Below, piece after piece: positions 1 to 8,303 of a stretch of DNA of 64,000 bases. Every line of letters starts with the position of its first letter. Within the stretch, counting starts at the first letter, position 1. The translations under genes and the position numbers were made by a program. The notes beneath the pieces were generated by a model. That model made no database searches. It was not told where the DNA came from and worked only from the letters and a program-made list of their open reading frames with translations. The DNA is from Lentzea sp. NEAU-D7 (GTDB lineage: Bacteria; Actinomycetota; Actinomycetes; Mycobacteriales; Pseudonocardiaceae), in assembly GCF_026242055.1 (NCBI RefSeq), contig NZ_JAPJDL010000001.1:1-64000 (forward strand), written 5' to 3'.

Positions 1-384
1 AGCGAAGTGGTACGAGCCGCGGATCATGCCGACGGCCGCGGAACCGTTGTACTGCTGGGTGAACTTGGGATTGCGGTAGCCGGTGCCCTCGGTCGCCTTC
101 ATGTAGACGAACCGCTTGCCCGCACGCCACCAGTGCCCCCAGTCGACGTCACCCTGGTGGCTGCTGACGTCGATCCCGTCCACGCGACCCACGTTGCCGG
201 CGCCGAGATCCGGTGGTGTCATGAGCATCTCGCCGGTGCCCTCGTGCTTCGCGATCTGCGACCCCGCAGCGTGGTCCTCCGAACCCTGTTCCGCGTGAGC
301 GGTCGCCGGAACCAGAACGCTCACGACCACAGCGATCGCGGCAACGCGTGCGACGCGCCGGCGCGCACTTGGTTGGGACGGCAT
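1..384 (-). CDS. Secreted GH25 lysozyme (muramidase), N-terminal part only
   Basis: The gene reads leftward off the window edge, so only the first 128 residues are present. An arginine-rich start and a hydrophobic stretch (about residues 8-31, ending ATAHA) form a Sec signal peptide. From residue 69 the sequence DGIDVSSHQGDVDW is the N-terminal strand of the glycoside hydrolase 25 fold, with Asp72 as the conserved active-site aspartate; FVYMKATEGTGY (92-103) and the GSYHFA motif follow, as in Cellosyl-type lysozymes. The family cuts the beta-1,4 bond between N-acetylmuramic acid and N-acetylglucosamine. The start is fixed by GGAGGT seven bases upstream. It is transcribed away from the rest of the window. 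Family assignment is firm from the motifs; whether the catalytic Glu is intact lies outside the window. Confidence 0.9.
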   Translation of the reverse strand, partial: MPSQPSARRRVARVAAIAVVVSVLVPATAHAEQGSEDHAAGSQIAKHEGTGEMLMTPPDLGAGNVGRVDGIDVSSHQGDVDWGHWWRAGKRFVYMKATEGTGYRNPKFTQQYNGSAAVGMIRGSYHFA

Positions 385-853
385 CGGTTACCTCCGGGTG
401 GTCAGCGGTCTTGAAACCAGCTACCCCTGCCAAGCAAGGAAAAACCGGACATCACTTTGTCGACACGAGCGAGTGAACACAGCAGCGTTCACGCACTCGC
501 CGTAACGGAACTTCCGCAGCAGATCGATCACCTTCCCGCTGACGCGCCGGAGCACGGTGCGGTCCCACGGACGAGACGAATCCAGATTCCGCGATCTTCC
601 GCATTGCTTGATTCACCACCAGGTCACGCGCTCACAGCATTTCGCGCACAGCATTCGGTGGAGCACCGAAGCACCTCCACCAGCGAAAATCGATGTTTGA
701 AAAGCCAGTCCACGCATTTTGCCGAGCAAAGCTCGATCGGGTGTACAGTCAATTTTGCCGGAACACCTCGCACCTGGGCGGTCAAGCTCATGTCGTACCC
801 GGCGAAGAACTGAAGCGGCTGTTTTCCCGGCCGGGGACGGAAGTCCCGGAATG
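385..853. other. Intergenic region, no supported gene
   Basis: This spacer of about 470 bases separates the lysozyme gene (leftward) from the next rightward gene. It is less GC-rich than its neighbours. The open frame at 457-813 has no recognisable ribosome binding site, poor third-position GC bias and no familiar motif. The region presumably holds two outward promoters, but no box convincing enough to report was seen. Confidence 0.5.
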
Positions 854-1135
854 ATGTCCGCATCCCACCTGCCCGTCGCCCCTGCGGCCGACCCGATCCC
901 CGAACGGCGTTGGCGCACAGCACTCACCGGCTTGGGCGACGTCCTGCGGCTGAGCTACCACCACCTCGTCGACCACTGGCGCCGGACTCAACTCGACGGG
1001 TTCGTCTCACAACCAGTGCGCGCCATCGACCTGGCCGCGGCGGAAAAGCATCGCCGCACGCCGTCCTCGCGCAGGGCCCGGGTCGAGGTGCGCGTGCTGA
1101 GACTGCGCGGTCACGACCCGGACCAGGGGCGTTGA
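854..1135 (+). CDS. Small hypothetical protein
   Basis: Ninety-three residues with clear third-position GC bias, which argues for a real gene. It is basic and has many Arg, His and Ala, with a Trp-Arg-rich segment around residues 18-45. There is no signal peptide, membrane segment or recognised domain. Two tandem ATG codons (854 and 857) make the exact start uncertain, and the ribosome site is weak. It ends 22 bases before the glycosyltransferase gene and points the same way, so it may be the first gene of that operon. No function is assigned. Confidence 0.45.
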   Translation: MSASHLPVAPAADPIPERRWRTALTGLGDVLRLSYHHLVDHWRRTQLDGFVSQPVRAIDLAAAEKHRRTPSSRRARVEVRVLRLRGHDPDQGR

Positions 1136-1157
1136 CCACCCACCTGCACAGTCCACA

Positions 1158-2330
1158 GTGGAGCATCCACTTCCGTCGACCCGAAAGGCCCGCTTCGTGG
1201 TTCGCACCTACGGTTTTCTGAGCACGTACCCGCCCACGCAATGTGGGCTCGCCACGTTCACCGCTTCTCTGCTGCGCCATCTGACCGCGGTGACGCCGGG
1301 AAGCACGGGCCAGGTGGTCCGCGTTCTCACCGAGCCGGACCACGAGCCGGTCGCGATCGCGGGAACCCCGATGGTGCACCAGATGACTCCTGGCGCGGTC
1401 GAGGCGGCTGCCGAGGCGCTCAACCGCTGCGACATGGTCGTGGTGCAACACGAGTACGGGATTTACGCCGGCCGCGACGGCGAGGACGTGCTCGGTGTGC
1501 TCGCCCGGCTGCGCGTGCCGGTGATCATCGTCCTGCACACGGTGCTCACCACGCCCACGCCCGGCCAGCGACAGGTGCTCGAAGAGGTCGTCGGCCACGC
1601 CGATGCCGTGGTGACCATGTCCAAGGCCGCGCGGCAGCGGCTCGTGGAGGGCTACGCCGTCGAGAGGCCCGACGAGGTCGTCGTGATCCCGCACGGCGCG
1701 CTCCCCGTCAGGCCTCCCGCTCGCACTCCGTCCGCCGACCGGCCGATGATCCTCACCTGGGGTCTGCTGGGGCGTGGCAAGGGCATCGAGTGGGGCATCT
1801 CGGCGCTGGGCGCGCTGCGCGACCTGAAGCCGCGTTACCTGGTGGCGGGACAGACCCATCCCAAGGTGCTGGCGCACGAGGGCGAGACCTATCGCAGGAA
1901 CCTGCGCAACCGCGCAGCCGCGTTCGGTGTCGCGGACCTGGTCGAGTTCGATCCGACCTACCTCGAGGTCGAGGCGCTGGCGGACCTGGTCAGCCGAGCC
2001 GATGTCGTCCTGCTGCCCTACGACTCGTCGGAACAGGTCACGTCCGGCGTGCTGATCGAGGCCCTGGCCGCTGCCAGACCGGTGGTCGCGACCGAGTTCC
2101 CGCACGCCGTCGAACTGCTGGCGGACGGAGCCGGGTTGCTGGTGCCCCACCGCGATCCCGCCGCCATCACCGCGGCGCTGCGGCGGGTGCTGACCGAACC
2201 GGAACTCGCAGCCGGGATGAGCGAACGTTCGGCGGGTTTCGCCCCGGCCCTGAGCTGGTCGGCCGTCGCGAACCGGTACCGGCGCCTGGCAGAGCGCCTG
2301 CTCGCCGCCCGAGTCGTCGTGACCACGTGA
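1158..2330 (+). CDS. GT4-family glycosyltransferase
   Basis: A 390-residue protein with the two-Rossmann GT-B architecture. The N-terminal half starts FLSTYPPTQCGLATF and includes the acceptor-side motif VVVQHEYGIYAG (around 96-107). The C-terminal half has a donor-binding WGLLGRGKG loop (around 200) and the motif EQVTSGVLIEALAAARPVVAT (from about 292), whose E-x7-E pattern is typical of retaining GT4 enzymes. The protein probably moves a sugar, perhaps mannose, from a nucleotide sugar. Its stop codon overlaps the GTG start of the next gene, which is followed by a GH130 gene; this trio suggests mannoside or mannogen-like oligosaccharide metabolism. An in-frame GTG at about 1198 is an alternative start. 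The family call is strong; the substrate is inferred only from neighbours. Confidence 0.85.
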   Translation: MEHPLPSTRKARFVVRTYGFLSTYPPTQCGLATFTASLLRHLTAVTPGSTGQVVRVLTEPDHEPVAIAGTPMVHQMTPGAVEAAAEALNRCDMVVVQHEYGIYAGRDGEDVLGVLARLRVPVIIVLHTVLTTPTPGQRQVLEEVVGHADAVVTMSKAARQRLVEGYAVERPDEVVVIPHGALPVRPPARTPSADRPMILTWGLLGRGKGIEWGISALGALRDLKPRYLVAGQTHPKVLAHEGETYRRNLRNRAAAFGVADLVEFDPTYLEVEALADLVSRADVVLLPYDSSEQVTSGVLIEALAAARPVVATEFPHAVELLADGAGLLVPHRDPAAITAALRRVLTEPELAAGMSERSAGFAPALSWSAVANRYRRLAERLLAARVVVTT

Positions 2331-3337
2331 CAGGTCCGGACTTCGCCCACCTGATCCGGCTCAGCGATGACACAGGCCTGTACGAGCACGCCGACGGTCC
2401 GCTGCCGCGCCGCGAACACGGCTACTGCCTGGACGACGTCGCGCGCGGCCTGGTCGTCCTGTGCCGCAACCCGGAGCTGCCCGCCGACCTGGTCCTACTG
2501 GTGGAGCGCTATCTCGCCTTCACCGCTCACGCACAGGCCCGTGACGGACGTTTCCACAACCGCCTCGGCCCCGACCGCGGCTGGCAGGACGCGCCAGGGC
2601 TCGGTGACTGGTGGGGTCGCGCGTTGTGGGGTCTGGGTACCGCTGCCGCCCGATGCACGGTGCCCTGGATCCGCCACGCGGCACTGGCCTGCTTCGACAG
2701 AAGTGCCCATCACCGGCCGCCGTCGGTGCGGTCCATGTCCTTCGCCGCGCTGGGCGCGGCCGAGGTGCTGAGCGTCGACCCCGGCCACTCCCTCGCGGCC
2801 AAGCTGCTCGGTGACGTCTCCTCCTACGTCGGCGAACCCGGCGACACACCGGACTGGCCCTGGCCCGAACACCGGCTCTTCTACGCCAATGCCGCACTGC
2901 CGGAGGCGCTGATCGCCGCGGGCGACTTCCTCGAAGATCCCCAGATCCGCGACGACGGCCTGCGACTGCTCGAATGGCTGCTCACCGTCGAGACCCGCGA
3001 GGCGCACCTCTCACCGACCCCGGCAGGTGGCTGGCGCATCGGTGAACCCCGCCCGGCGTTCGACCAGCAACCTGTCGAGGTCGCCGCGCTCGCGGACGCC
3101 TGTGCCCGGGCCCACCAGGTCACGGGCGATCCGAGGTGGCTCACCGGTGTCCGCCGCGCGGTCGCGTGGTTCGACGGTCACAACGACCTCGGCGTGCCCG
3201 TGCGCGACAGGACCACCGGTGGCGGCTGTGACGGACTGACCCCCGACGGCCCGAACCACAACCAGGGCGCCGAGTCGACGCTCGCGTTGATCTCCACGCT
3301 GCAGCACGGCCGCACCCTGCTGGGGAGCGACGAATGA
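2327..3337 (+). CDS. Six-hairpin-glycosidase-like protein of the GT4/GH130 operon
   Basis: A 336-residue cytosolic protein starting at a GTG that overlaps the preceding stop (GTGA), and ending in an ATGA overlap with the GH130 gene. It has regularly spaced aromatic and acidic motifs typical of an (alpha/alpha)6 barrel: GYCLDDVARGL (about 29-39), a W-rich GDWWGRALWGLG segment (about 94-105), SMSFAALGAAE, FYANAALPEALIAAG, and a C-terminal GPNHNQGAESTLALI. Proteins of this type are usually found between a GT4 and a GH130 enzyme and are annotated as hypothetical or glycosyltransferase-like. Translational coupling on both sides says it works with them, probably on a mannose-type oligosaccharide. 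The exact reaction is unknown; the barrel assignment is my reading of the pattern rather than a database match. Confidence 0.65.
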   Translation: MTGPDFAHLIRLSDDTGLYEHADGPLPRREHGYCLDDVARGLVVLCRNPELPADLVLLVERYLAFTAHAQARDGRFHNRLGPDRGWQDAPGLGDWWGRALWGLGTAAARCTVPWIRHAALACFDRSAHHRPPSVRSMSFAALGAAEVLSVDPGHSLAAKLLGDVSSYVGEPGDTPDWPWPEHRLFYANAALPEALIAAGDFLEDPQIRDDGLRLLEWLLTVETREAHLSPTPAGGWRIGEPRPAFDQQPVEVAALADACARAHQVTGDPRWLTGVRRAVAWFDGHNDLGVPVRDRTTGGGCDGLTPDGPNHNQGAESTLALISTLQHGRTLLGSDE

Positions 3338-4842
3338 ACGCCGGCGTGACACGCACCTCGCTGCGCCTGCGAGCGGACCCGCGCCGTGTCATCACCAAGC
3401 TGTTCGTGCCGGGAGAGGAGCGGCCCGAGCACGAGTCACGGTCCGCGGCCGTGATCCGGCGGGTGATGGCGTTGGACGAGGAGACGGCGTGCACCGTGCT
3501 GGACCGCACGATCCGCATGTTCGATGGCAGGCACCGGAACGTCCGGGGCACCTTCGCCGACCACTTCGCGAGCGTGAGCCACCGCCTGTCCCCCGACGTC
3601 GAACTGTCCGAGTCCCGCAGGCTGCTCATCGGCGCGTACTTCACCCACGAGTACTCCGTAGAGGGTGCCGCGCTCTGCAACCCGTCCATGGTCACGCATC
3701 CCGATCAGAGCGGGATGGCACCGGAACAGCTGAGATTCGTGCTGAGCGTCCGCGGCATCGGTGAGGGCCATCTGTCCTCGATCGGGTTCCGCACCGGGGT
3801 GATCGGACCCGGTGGTGCGATCACCGTCGACACACCCCCGAACGTCGTCGCCACCGGACTGCACCGGGAGGCCGTGCACGAGAAGAGCCTCTTCCAAGGC
3901 AAACTCGCCGAGTTCGGTCATGACGACGAGGTCTCCGCGGTCCTGAACCGGTGGCTGCCCGCGCGGTTCACCGACGCCGAACTGGACCTGGTGCTGGCCG
4001 GCCTGCATCCGAGTCTGGTCGCCCGGCAGGAGGCGCACCGGACCGTCGAGCTGGTCCGGCGGATCGCCGCGTGCAACTACACCTCGGAGTTCCCCGACGA
4101 CACCGCCATCAGCGGGCGGGTGCTCTGGCCGACCGGCCCTTCCGAACGCCAGGGCATGGAGGACGCCAGATTCGTGCGCTTCACCGACGATGACGGCGAG
4201 CAGACCTACTACGCCACCTACACCGCCTTCGACGGTGTCGATGTCGCACCACAGCTGTTGCAGACCGACGACTTCCGCACCTTCAACGTCACACAGACGA
4301 CCGGCTCGGCCGCCCGCAACAAGGGCATGGCCCTGTTCCCCAGGAAGATCGGCGGCCAGTTCGCGGCGTTGACGCGCGGGGACGGCGAGAGTTCGGCCGT
4401 GGTGACGTCCGGCGACATCAGGACCTGGAACGGCGGACACCCCGTGGAAGTGCCCGGCCGGGACTGGAATCTCGTCCAGGTCGGCAACTGCGGTTCGCCC
4501 ATCGAGACTCCCGAGGGCTGGCTCGTGCTGACCCACGGCGTCGGCCCCGTGCGGGTCTACTCGATGGGCGCGATGCTCCTCGACCTCGACCACCCCGAGC
4601 GGGTGCTGGCGACACTGCCCGAACCGCTGCTGCTGCCCGCCGCCACCGAACGCGACGGCTACGTGCCCAACGTCGTCTACTCGTGCGGCGCCCTGCTGCA
4701 CGGCGACACGCTCGTGATCCCCTACGGCGCGAGCGATGCCTCCATCGGGCTGGCCTCCACGTCACTGCGCGGCCTGATCACCGCCCTGACCCCGCACCGT
4801 CATCCGACGGCGGCAGAGCAACACTCCACAAAGGACAAGTGA
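3334..4842 (+). CDS. GH130-family glycoside phosphorylase/hydrolase
   Basis: A 502-residue protein with the GH130 signature set. RGIGEGHLSSIGFRTG lies around residue 140; the GMEDARFVRF motif (about 275-284) matches the family E-D-[PA]-R element that lines the active site; YATYTAFDG follows, as do NKGMALFPRKI (about 328), VGNCGSPIETPEGWLVLTHG (from about 383), and a C-terminal YVPNVVYSCGAL and YGASDASIGLA. GH130 enzymes act on beta-mannosides, mostly by phosphorolysis, some by hydrolysis. The basic residues in the NKGMALFPRK strip favour a phosphorylase, but this cannot be settled by eye. The start codon overlaps the upstream stop (ATGA), so it is coupled to the two upstream sugar genes. The N-terminal 110 residues before the core are longer than in the smallest family members. 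Confidence 0.88.
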   Translation: MNAGVTRTSLRLRADPRRVITKLFVPGEERPEHESRSAAVIRRVMALDEETACTVLDRTIRMFDGRHRNVRGTFADHFASVSHRLSPDVELSESRRLLIGAYFTHEYSVEGAALCNPSMVTHPDQSGMAPEQLRFVLSVRGIGEGHLSSIGFRTGVIGPGGAITVDTPPNVVATGLHREAVHEKSLFQGKLAEFGHDDEVSAVLNRWLPARFTDAELDLVLAGLHPSLVARQEAHRTVELVRRIAACNYTSEFPDDTAISGRVLWPTGPSERQGMEDARFVRFTDDDGEQTYYATYTAFDGVDVAPQLLQTDDFRTFNVTQTTGSAARNKGMALFPRKIGGQFAALTRGDGESSAVVTSGDIRTWNGGHPVEVPGRDWNLVQVGNCGSPIETPEGWLVLTHGVGPVRVYSMGAMLLDLDHPERVLATLPEPLLLPAATERDGYVPNVVYSCGALLHGDTLVIPYGASDASIGLASTSLRGLITALTPHRHPTAAEQHSTKDK

Positions 4843-4846
4843 CCAG

Positions 4847-5242
4847 ATGAGCGAACTGCCAGAGGACACCGCGGTGATCACCAATCGGCTGCACCTCGCC
4901 ACCGGCTTCCTCTCGAACGAACGCGACTGGGTCGTGGAACGCCTGTCCGCGCTCGGCGCGCGCCTGCGCTCGTTCCGCGACGACCAGGTCGATCTCGAGA
5001 TCAGCGTGAAGGACCGTCGCGGCGTCGAGCAACGAGTGACCTTGGAGTGCTGGATCAACCGCACTCCCCGCCTGCACCTGGTAGCCACCTCAGCCGAGCC
5101 GGATCTGCCGGCCGCGCTGAACGAGGTCCGCAACGAGCTGATCCGGCAGGTCGACGAGGCCAAGACCCGAACCGAACCGCGCCACAACCGCGCACTGAGG
5201 TCCGTCCCCGCTCTGACCGAGCACGACCAGCCCCAGCGTTGA
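4847..5242 (+). CDS. HPF/RaiA-like ribosome-associated protein
   Basis: A 131-residue protein that begins four bases after the GH130 stop codon, so it belongs to the same operon. The core (residues 12-85) has the beta-alpha-beta pattern of the hibernation-promoting factor / sigma-54 modulation family: a strand (NRLHLATGF), a helix with WVVERLSALGARLRSF, then two strands (QVDLEISVKDRR and QRVTLECWINRTPRLHLVATS) and a final helix. The long C-terminal dimerisation domain of full-length HPF is absent; a short charged tail follows instead. This short type probably binds the small ribosomal subunit under stress. Placement behind carbohydrate genes is unusual and may mark a starvation-linked operon. 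Family similarity is moderate, function is inferred. Confidence 0.65.
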   Translation: MSELPEDTAVITNRLHLATGFLSNERDWVVERLSALGARLRSFRDDQVDLEISVKDRRGVEQRVTLECWINRTPRLHLVATSAEPDLPAALNEVRNELIRQVDEAKTRTEPRHNRALRSVPALTEHDQPQR

Positions 5243-5570
5243 ACGGGGACGGACGACGTCGTTGACGACGTGACCGGTATCCGCCGCCACGGCTCTCGCC
5301 GGAGGAGCCGTGGCACGCCACCCACGCTGTGCGCGAGAACATCCAGGCGACCTCCGCTCGCCGACGGGGCCCGATGAGGGGACGGCGATCCACTCCGTCG
5401 CGTAACTCAACGCGATGAAGTGACGGCTGAACGGCACATATGACGACCCGATCGAGTGGCAGCACCCCGGCGTGGCTTGTGCGAGGACTCCGCCAGCACC
5501 TAACCTGCGGCTTCTCAGCCCTCCGCCCGCCTGGACCCCGCGGTCGCCACGGTTCCCCGAGGAGAATCCC
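5243..5570. other. Intergenic region with a terminator and the STAS-gene promoter side
   Basis: This stretch of 328 bases contains a strong hairpin near its start (annotated separately), then about 250 bases with no convincing gene. A GAGGAGA ribosome site at its right end serves the STAS gene. No clear -35/-10 pair was recognised. Confidence 0.5.
5286..5314 (+). terminator. Hairpin terminator after the sugar/HPF operon
   Basis: A perfect 10-bp stem (GCCACGGCTC pairing with GAGCCGTGGC) closes a 9-base loop, 44 bases after the HPF-like stop codon. There is no U tract, which is normal for actinomycete terminators. Confidence 0.65.
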
Positions 5571-5981
5571 GTGAGCACCGCACATCTGCCCAGGGCGTCC
5601 GCGATCGCCCGCAGTGCCTCCCGCCGGCCAGGTCGATCCCCGAGCACCGCGCGATTCACCGTCACAGAACAGTTCGTCCGACGAGGGTCCGTCGTGATCG
5701 CGGTTCTCGGCGAGGTCGACGCGCGCAGTGGTTCAGTGCTGCACACCCGTCTCCAGGAACACGTCCGCAAGGCCGGTCCGGATCTCATCGTCGACCTCAC
5801 CGCGGTGAGTTTCCTCGGCGTGACCGGCCTGGCCACCTTGATGGCCGTGTGGGAGGCGACCGTGACCGCTGAGGTCGAGTTCATCGTGGTGGCACGCACC
5901 CGCGCGGTTCTCCGGCCGCTCAGGCTCACCGGATTGGACCGCAAGTTCGACGTGGTCCCCGGCCTGGCCGCGGAACGATGA
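5571..5981 (+). CDS. STAS-domain anti-anti-sigma-like protein
   Basis: A 136-residue protein starting at GTG behind GAGGAGA. After a basic tail of about 35 residues comes a STAS domain: VVIAVLGEVDARSG (strand and first helix), DLIVDLTAVSFLGVTGLATL (core strand and helix), then VEFIVVARTRAVLRPLRLTGLD and a C-terminal FDVVPG. In this family a Ser in the pattern D-S-[ST]-G-L is phosphorylated by an anti-sigma kinase; here the sequence is GVTGL, so the usual phospho-Ser is Val and only the adjacent Thr remains. Either it is controlled differently or it is constitutively active. It faces a SpoIIE-type phosphatase gene in convergent orientation, which suggests a shared partner-switching pathway. 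No anti-sigma kinase is nearby. Confidence 0.8.
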   Translation: MSTAHLPRASAIARSASRRPGRSPSTARFTVTEQFVRRGSVVIAVLGEVDARSGSVLHTRLQEHVRKAGPDLIVDLTAVSFLGVTGLATLMAVWEATVTAEVEFIVVARTRAVLRPLRLTGLDRKFDVVPGLAAER

Positions 5982-6015
5982 CGGCGGACATCGTTGAGAT
6001 CTCGTCAGCGCCCCT

Positions 6016-6038
6016 GCCCGCACCGGGGAGGTGCGGGC
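6016..6038. terminator. Bidirectional hairpin between convergent STAS and SpoIIE genes
   Basis: A perfect 9-bp stem (GCCCGCACC with GGTGCGGGC) and a 5-base loop sit in the 72-base gap between two convergent genes, where a terminator serving both strands is expected. Confidence 0.6.
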
Positions 6039-6053
6039 GGTGACGGTTCGCGG

Positions 6054-7286
6054 TCAGCCAGATGTGATGGCCGGGCGCGAGGGCGAGGCGGAGTCCGTGT
6101 CGGCGCCGTTGTCGGCTTGGCGTTCGGTGCGGCCGATCCCGTGCCAGTCCAGGCAGAGCACGGTGGCGTCGTCCTGGAGATGATCTCGGTAGGCGCGCCT
6201 CACAGCCCTGGTCGCCGCCCGCACCACCTCCCTGGGGTGCAGTGCCTCGGTGTTGCGGAGCAGCGCGGGGAGGTCGACGGCTTCGGCGTCGCGTTCGAAC
6301 ATGCCGTCGGTGAGCAGCATCAGCCTGTCCCCGGGACGCAGGTTCAGCCGTTGCACCCGGTAGGGATGCGGTTTCACGCCGAAGAGCAGGTCCACCTCCA
6401 GGTCGAGCTCCTCCACCACGCCCGCGCGCAGCAGCAGTGGTACTGGGTGGCCGGCGTTGACCAGTTCGACCGCGCCGTCGCGCAGGTCCACGCGCACCAG
6501 CAGACCGGTCGCCAGTGATCCCAGGCGGTGGTCGAGCAGGGCGAGGTTGGCCTGCTGCGCTTGCTCCACCAGGCCGTCGCCGGCCCGGCGGGACCTGCGC
6601 AGCGCACCGACCAGCAGAGTCGCCGTCATCGCCGAGCCCACGTCGTGACCGACGGCGTCGGTCATCGACAGGTGCAGGACGTCGCGGTCCAGGGCGTAGT
6701 CGTAGGTGTCGCCACCGATGTCGTGCGCCGGCACCAGGGCGCCGGCCACGGTGAACTGGGCCGCCTCGCAGCAGGACGCCGTCGGCAGCAACTGGTGCTG
6801 GATCTCCGCCGCGAGGCTCATCGTCGTCGTGCGCCTGCCGGAGTGGTAGAGATCGGTGAAGCGGCGGTCGGTGACGATGACGTAGGCCAGTGCGTGCGCG
6901 GCCTCCGCCAGCTGCGCCAGCACCTCGTCGTCGAGCGAGGGCACGGTCACCTCCAGCACCCCGACGCAGTCGCCGCGATTGGTCACCGGCAGCACCACCC
7001 GGACCCCGTCGCCGTCCTGCCCCTGCCACGGCCGCTGGGTGCGCAACACCTCCTCGTAGACGCTGTCGCGCAGTTCAACGCTCTCCGCGCCGCCCCCGCC
7101 GAGCTCCCACGTGGTCGAAGCCAGCCGCACCAGCCGCTCGTCACCGACGTCGATCAACAGGAACGACACGTCGACGGCCTCGAACCGCTTCGCCAGATCC
7201 CGCGCGACGACCTCGACCGACTCCACCGGCGGTGCGCTCTCGGCCGCCGCCAGCACATCACCCGGTCGCAACACAGCGCCGTCCAC
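6054..7286 (-). CDS. GAF-SpoIIE (PP2C) serine phosphatase
   Basis: A 410-residue cytosolic protein. Residues 15-150 form a GAF-like sensor domain ([43 protein letters not shown]). Residues 175-390 are a PP2C/SpoIIE phosphatase: EIQHQLLP linker, GGDTYDYAL (metal-binding Asp), [37 protein letters not shown] and [10 protein letters not shown], which together carry the acidic residues for two Mn/Mg ions. The family removes phosphate from STAS anti-anti-sigma proteins, which frees sigma factors. Its 3' end faces the STAS gene, so the two may act together. A poorly conserved 25-residue tail follows. The signal seen by the GAF domain is unknown. Assignment is firm from the motifs. Confidence 0.88.
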   Translation of the reverse strand: MDGAVLRPGDVLAAAESAPPVESVEVVARDLAKRFEAVDVSFLLIDVGDERLVRLASTTWELGGGGAESVELRDSVYEEVLRTQRPWQGQDGDGVRVVLPVTNRGDCVGVLEVTVPSLDDEVLAQLAEAAHALAYVIVTDRRFTDLYHSGRRTTTMSLAAEIQHQLLPTASCCEAAQFTVAGALVPAHDIGGDTYDYALDRDVLHLSMTDAVGHDVGSAMTATLLVGALRRSRRAGDGLVEQAQQANLALLDHRLGSLATGLLVRVDLRDGAVELVNAGHPVPLLLRAGVVEELDLEVDLLFGVKPHPYRVQRLNLRPGDRLMLLTDGMFERDAEAVDLPALLRNTEALHPREVVRAATRAVRRAYRDHLQDDATVLCLDWHGIGRTERQADNGADTDSASPSRPAITSG

Positions 7287-7476
7287 GGCAACCTCCGAGC
7301 AGTTGGGACCAGCCTAACCGCATCACCCGCACAGGTTGGACACGACGAGGCCACCATCGACTCGCGGATCCGCGAACGGCCGAGCCTCGACGACACTCCT
7401 CGCGCAACCAGCCGACAGTCCACAAGGGCCGGTCGGGGCGCGGCCGAGGGCCCTCCGATTGATTTCAGAATCAAAA

Positions 7477-8208
7477 CTAGATTTTGAGACAACGGTAGAC
7501 GGTCGCCCGGGAGACACCGATCTCCTCGGCTATCTCCGGCACCGGACGGCCGGCCGCGTACATCTCGCGGACCTGCTGCGACTGCGGTTCCGTCAACGCC
7601 GGGCGCCGGCCGCCGTTGCGCCCTCGTGGACGTCCGCGGGGGCGCGGGCTCTCGGCTGTCTCCGCAGACGCAGACCCGGAAGGCCCCAGCAGAGCCCTTG
7701 CACCGTCGAGGATGAGGCCCTTGATCCGCTCGGGGGGCACGTCGAGGAAGAGCACGACCGGATCACCCAGCCCGGCGACCACCTGCGCTGCCCGGACCCG
7801 CGCCTCCAGGCTGCGCCGCGGCCCGCAGACCAGGTCGTTGGCGAGGGCGATGGCCGCGCGGAACCGGTCCGCCACCGGCGCCTGCACCAGCAACGTCATG
7901 TCCCTGACCAGCATCAGCAGTGTTTCCCGGTGACGGAGGTAGACGTCGACGTAGCCCTCGATGGCACGCCAGCGCACCGCTTCCGGATCACCGGCGGACT
8001 CGGCGTCGCCGAGCGCTGCCTCCAGTTCGTCCAGCAACGGCAGCGTGAGATGGCGGAGGAGCTCGTCCTTCGACGCGAAGTGGTAGTAGAGCGCCGCTTT
8101 GGTGATGCCGATCTGGTCCGCGATGGCCTGCATCGACGTGGCGCGGTAGCCGCGTTCCGCGAACAGCGCACGTGCGGCCAGCAGGATCCGTTCCGGCGTC
8201 GTGCTCAT
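7477..8208 (-). CDS. TetR-family regulator with AT-hook-like linker and C-terminal resolvase-type HTH
   Basis: A 243-residue protein; the ATG at 8208 follows GAGGAG at ideal spacing, so the longer in-frame start at 8235 is rejected. Residues 5-50 are a TetR helix-turn-helix (ILLAARALFAERGYRATSM, then IADQIGITKAALYYHFASK). The middle is an all-alpha ligand domain. Unusually, after residue 190 comes a Gly-Arg-Pro repeat (PRGRPRGRNGGRRP) resembling an AT hook, then a second helix-turn-helix of the Hin/resolvase C-terminal type (EIAEEIGVSRATVYRCL). It is divergent from an alpha/beta hydrolase gene, which it probably controls. A 17-base palindrome-like sequence (TCAAAA...TTTTGA) overlaps its stop codon. 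The TetR part is certain; the roles of the added segments are inferred. Confidence 0.85.
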   Translation of the reverse strand: MSTTPERILLAARALFAERGYRATSMQAIADQIGITKAALYYHFASKDELLRHLTLPLLDELEAALGDAESAGDPEAVRWRAIEGYVDVYLRHRETLLMLVRDMTLLVQAPVADRFRAAIALANDLVCGPRRSLEARVRAAQVVAGLGDPVVLFLDVPPERIKGLILDGARALLGPSGSASAETAESPRPRGRPRGRNGGRRPALTEPQSQQVREMYAAGRPVPEIAEEIGVSRATVYRCLKI

Positions 8209-8270
8209 CCCGCTCCTCGAAATCCTCGGCGACATCTACTTACCGATGGTCAAAATTGTGCTTAGGATGC

Positions 8271-8283
8271 TGACCACGGGTCA
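8271..8283. promoter_or_regulatory. Candidate operator in the TetR/hydrolase divergent promoter
   Basis: A palindrome TGACC-N3-GGTCA lies directly after a TAGGAT sequence (8263-8268) that could be the -10 element of the hydrolase gene. Its position would let a bound repressor block transcription. The match to the neighbouring TetR regulator is inferred from position only. Confidence 0.35.
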
Positions 8284-8303
8284 GTCTGCTGGGGAGCGGA
8301 GTC

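Noticed and set aside
457..813. Possible 118-residue gene
   Set aside because: No ribosome site, weak codon bias, no motif, in an AT-richer intergenic region.
8208..8235. Longer N terminus for the TetR/AT-hook regulator
   Set aside because: The upstream start would translate the GAGGAG ribosome site that serves the ATG at 8208.
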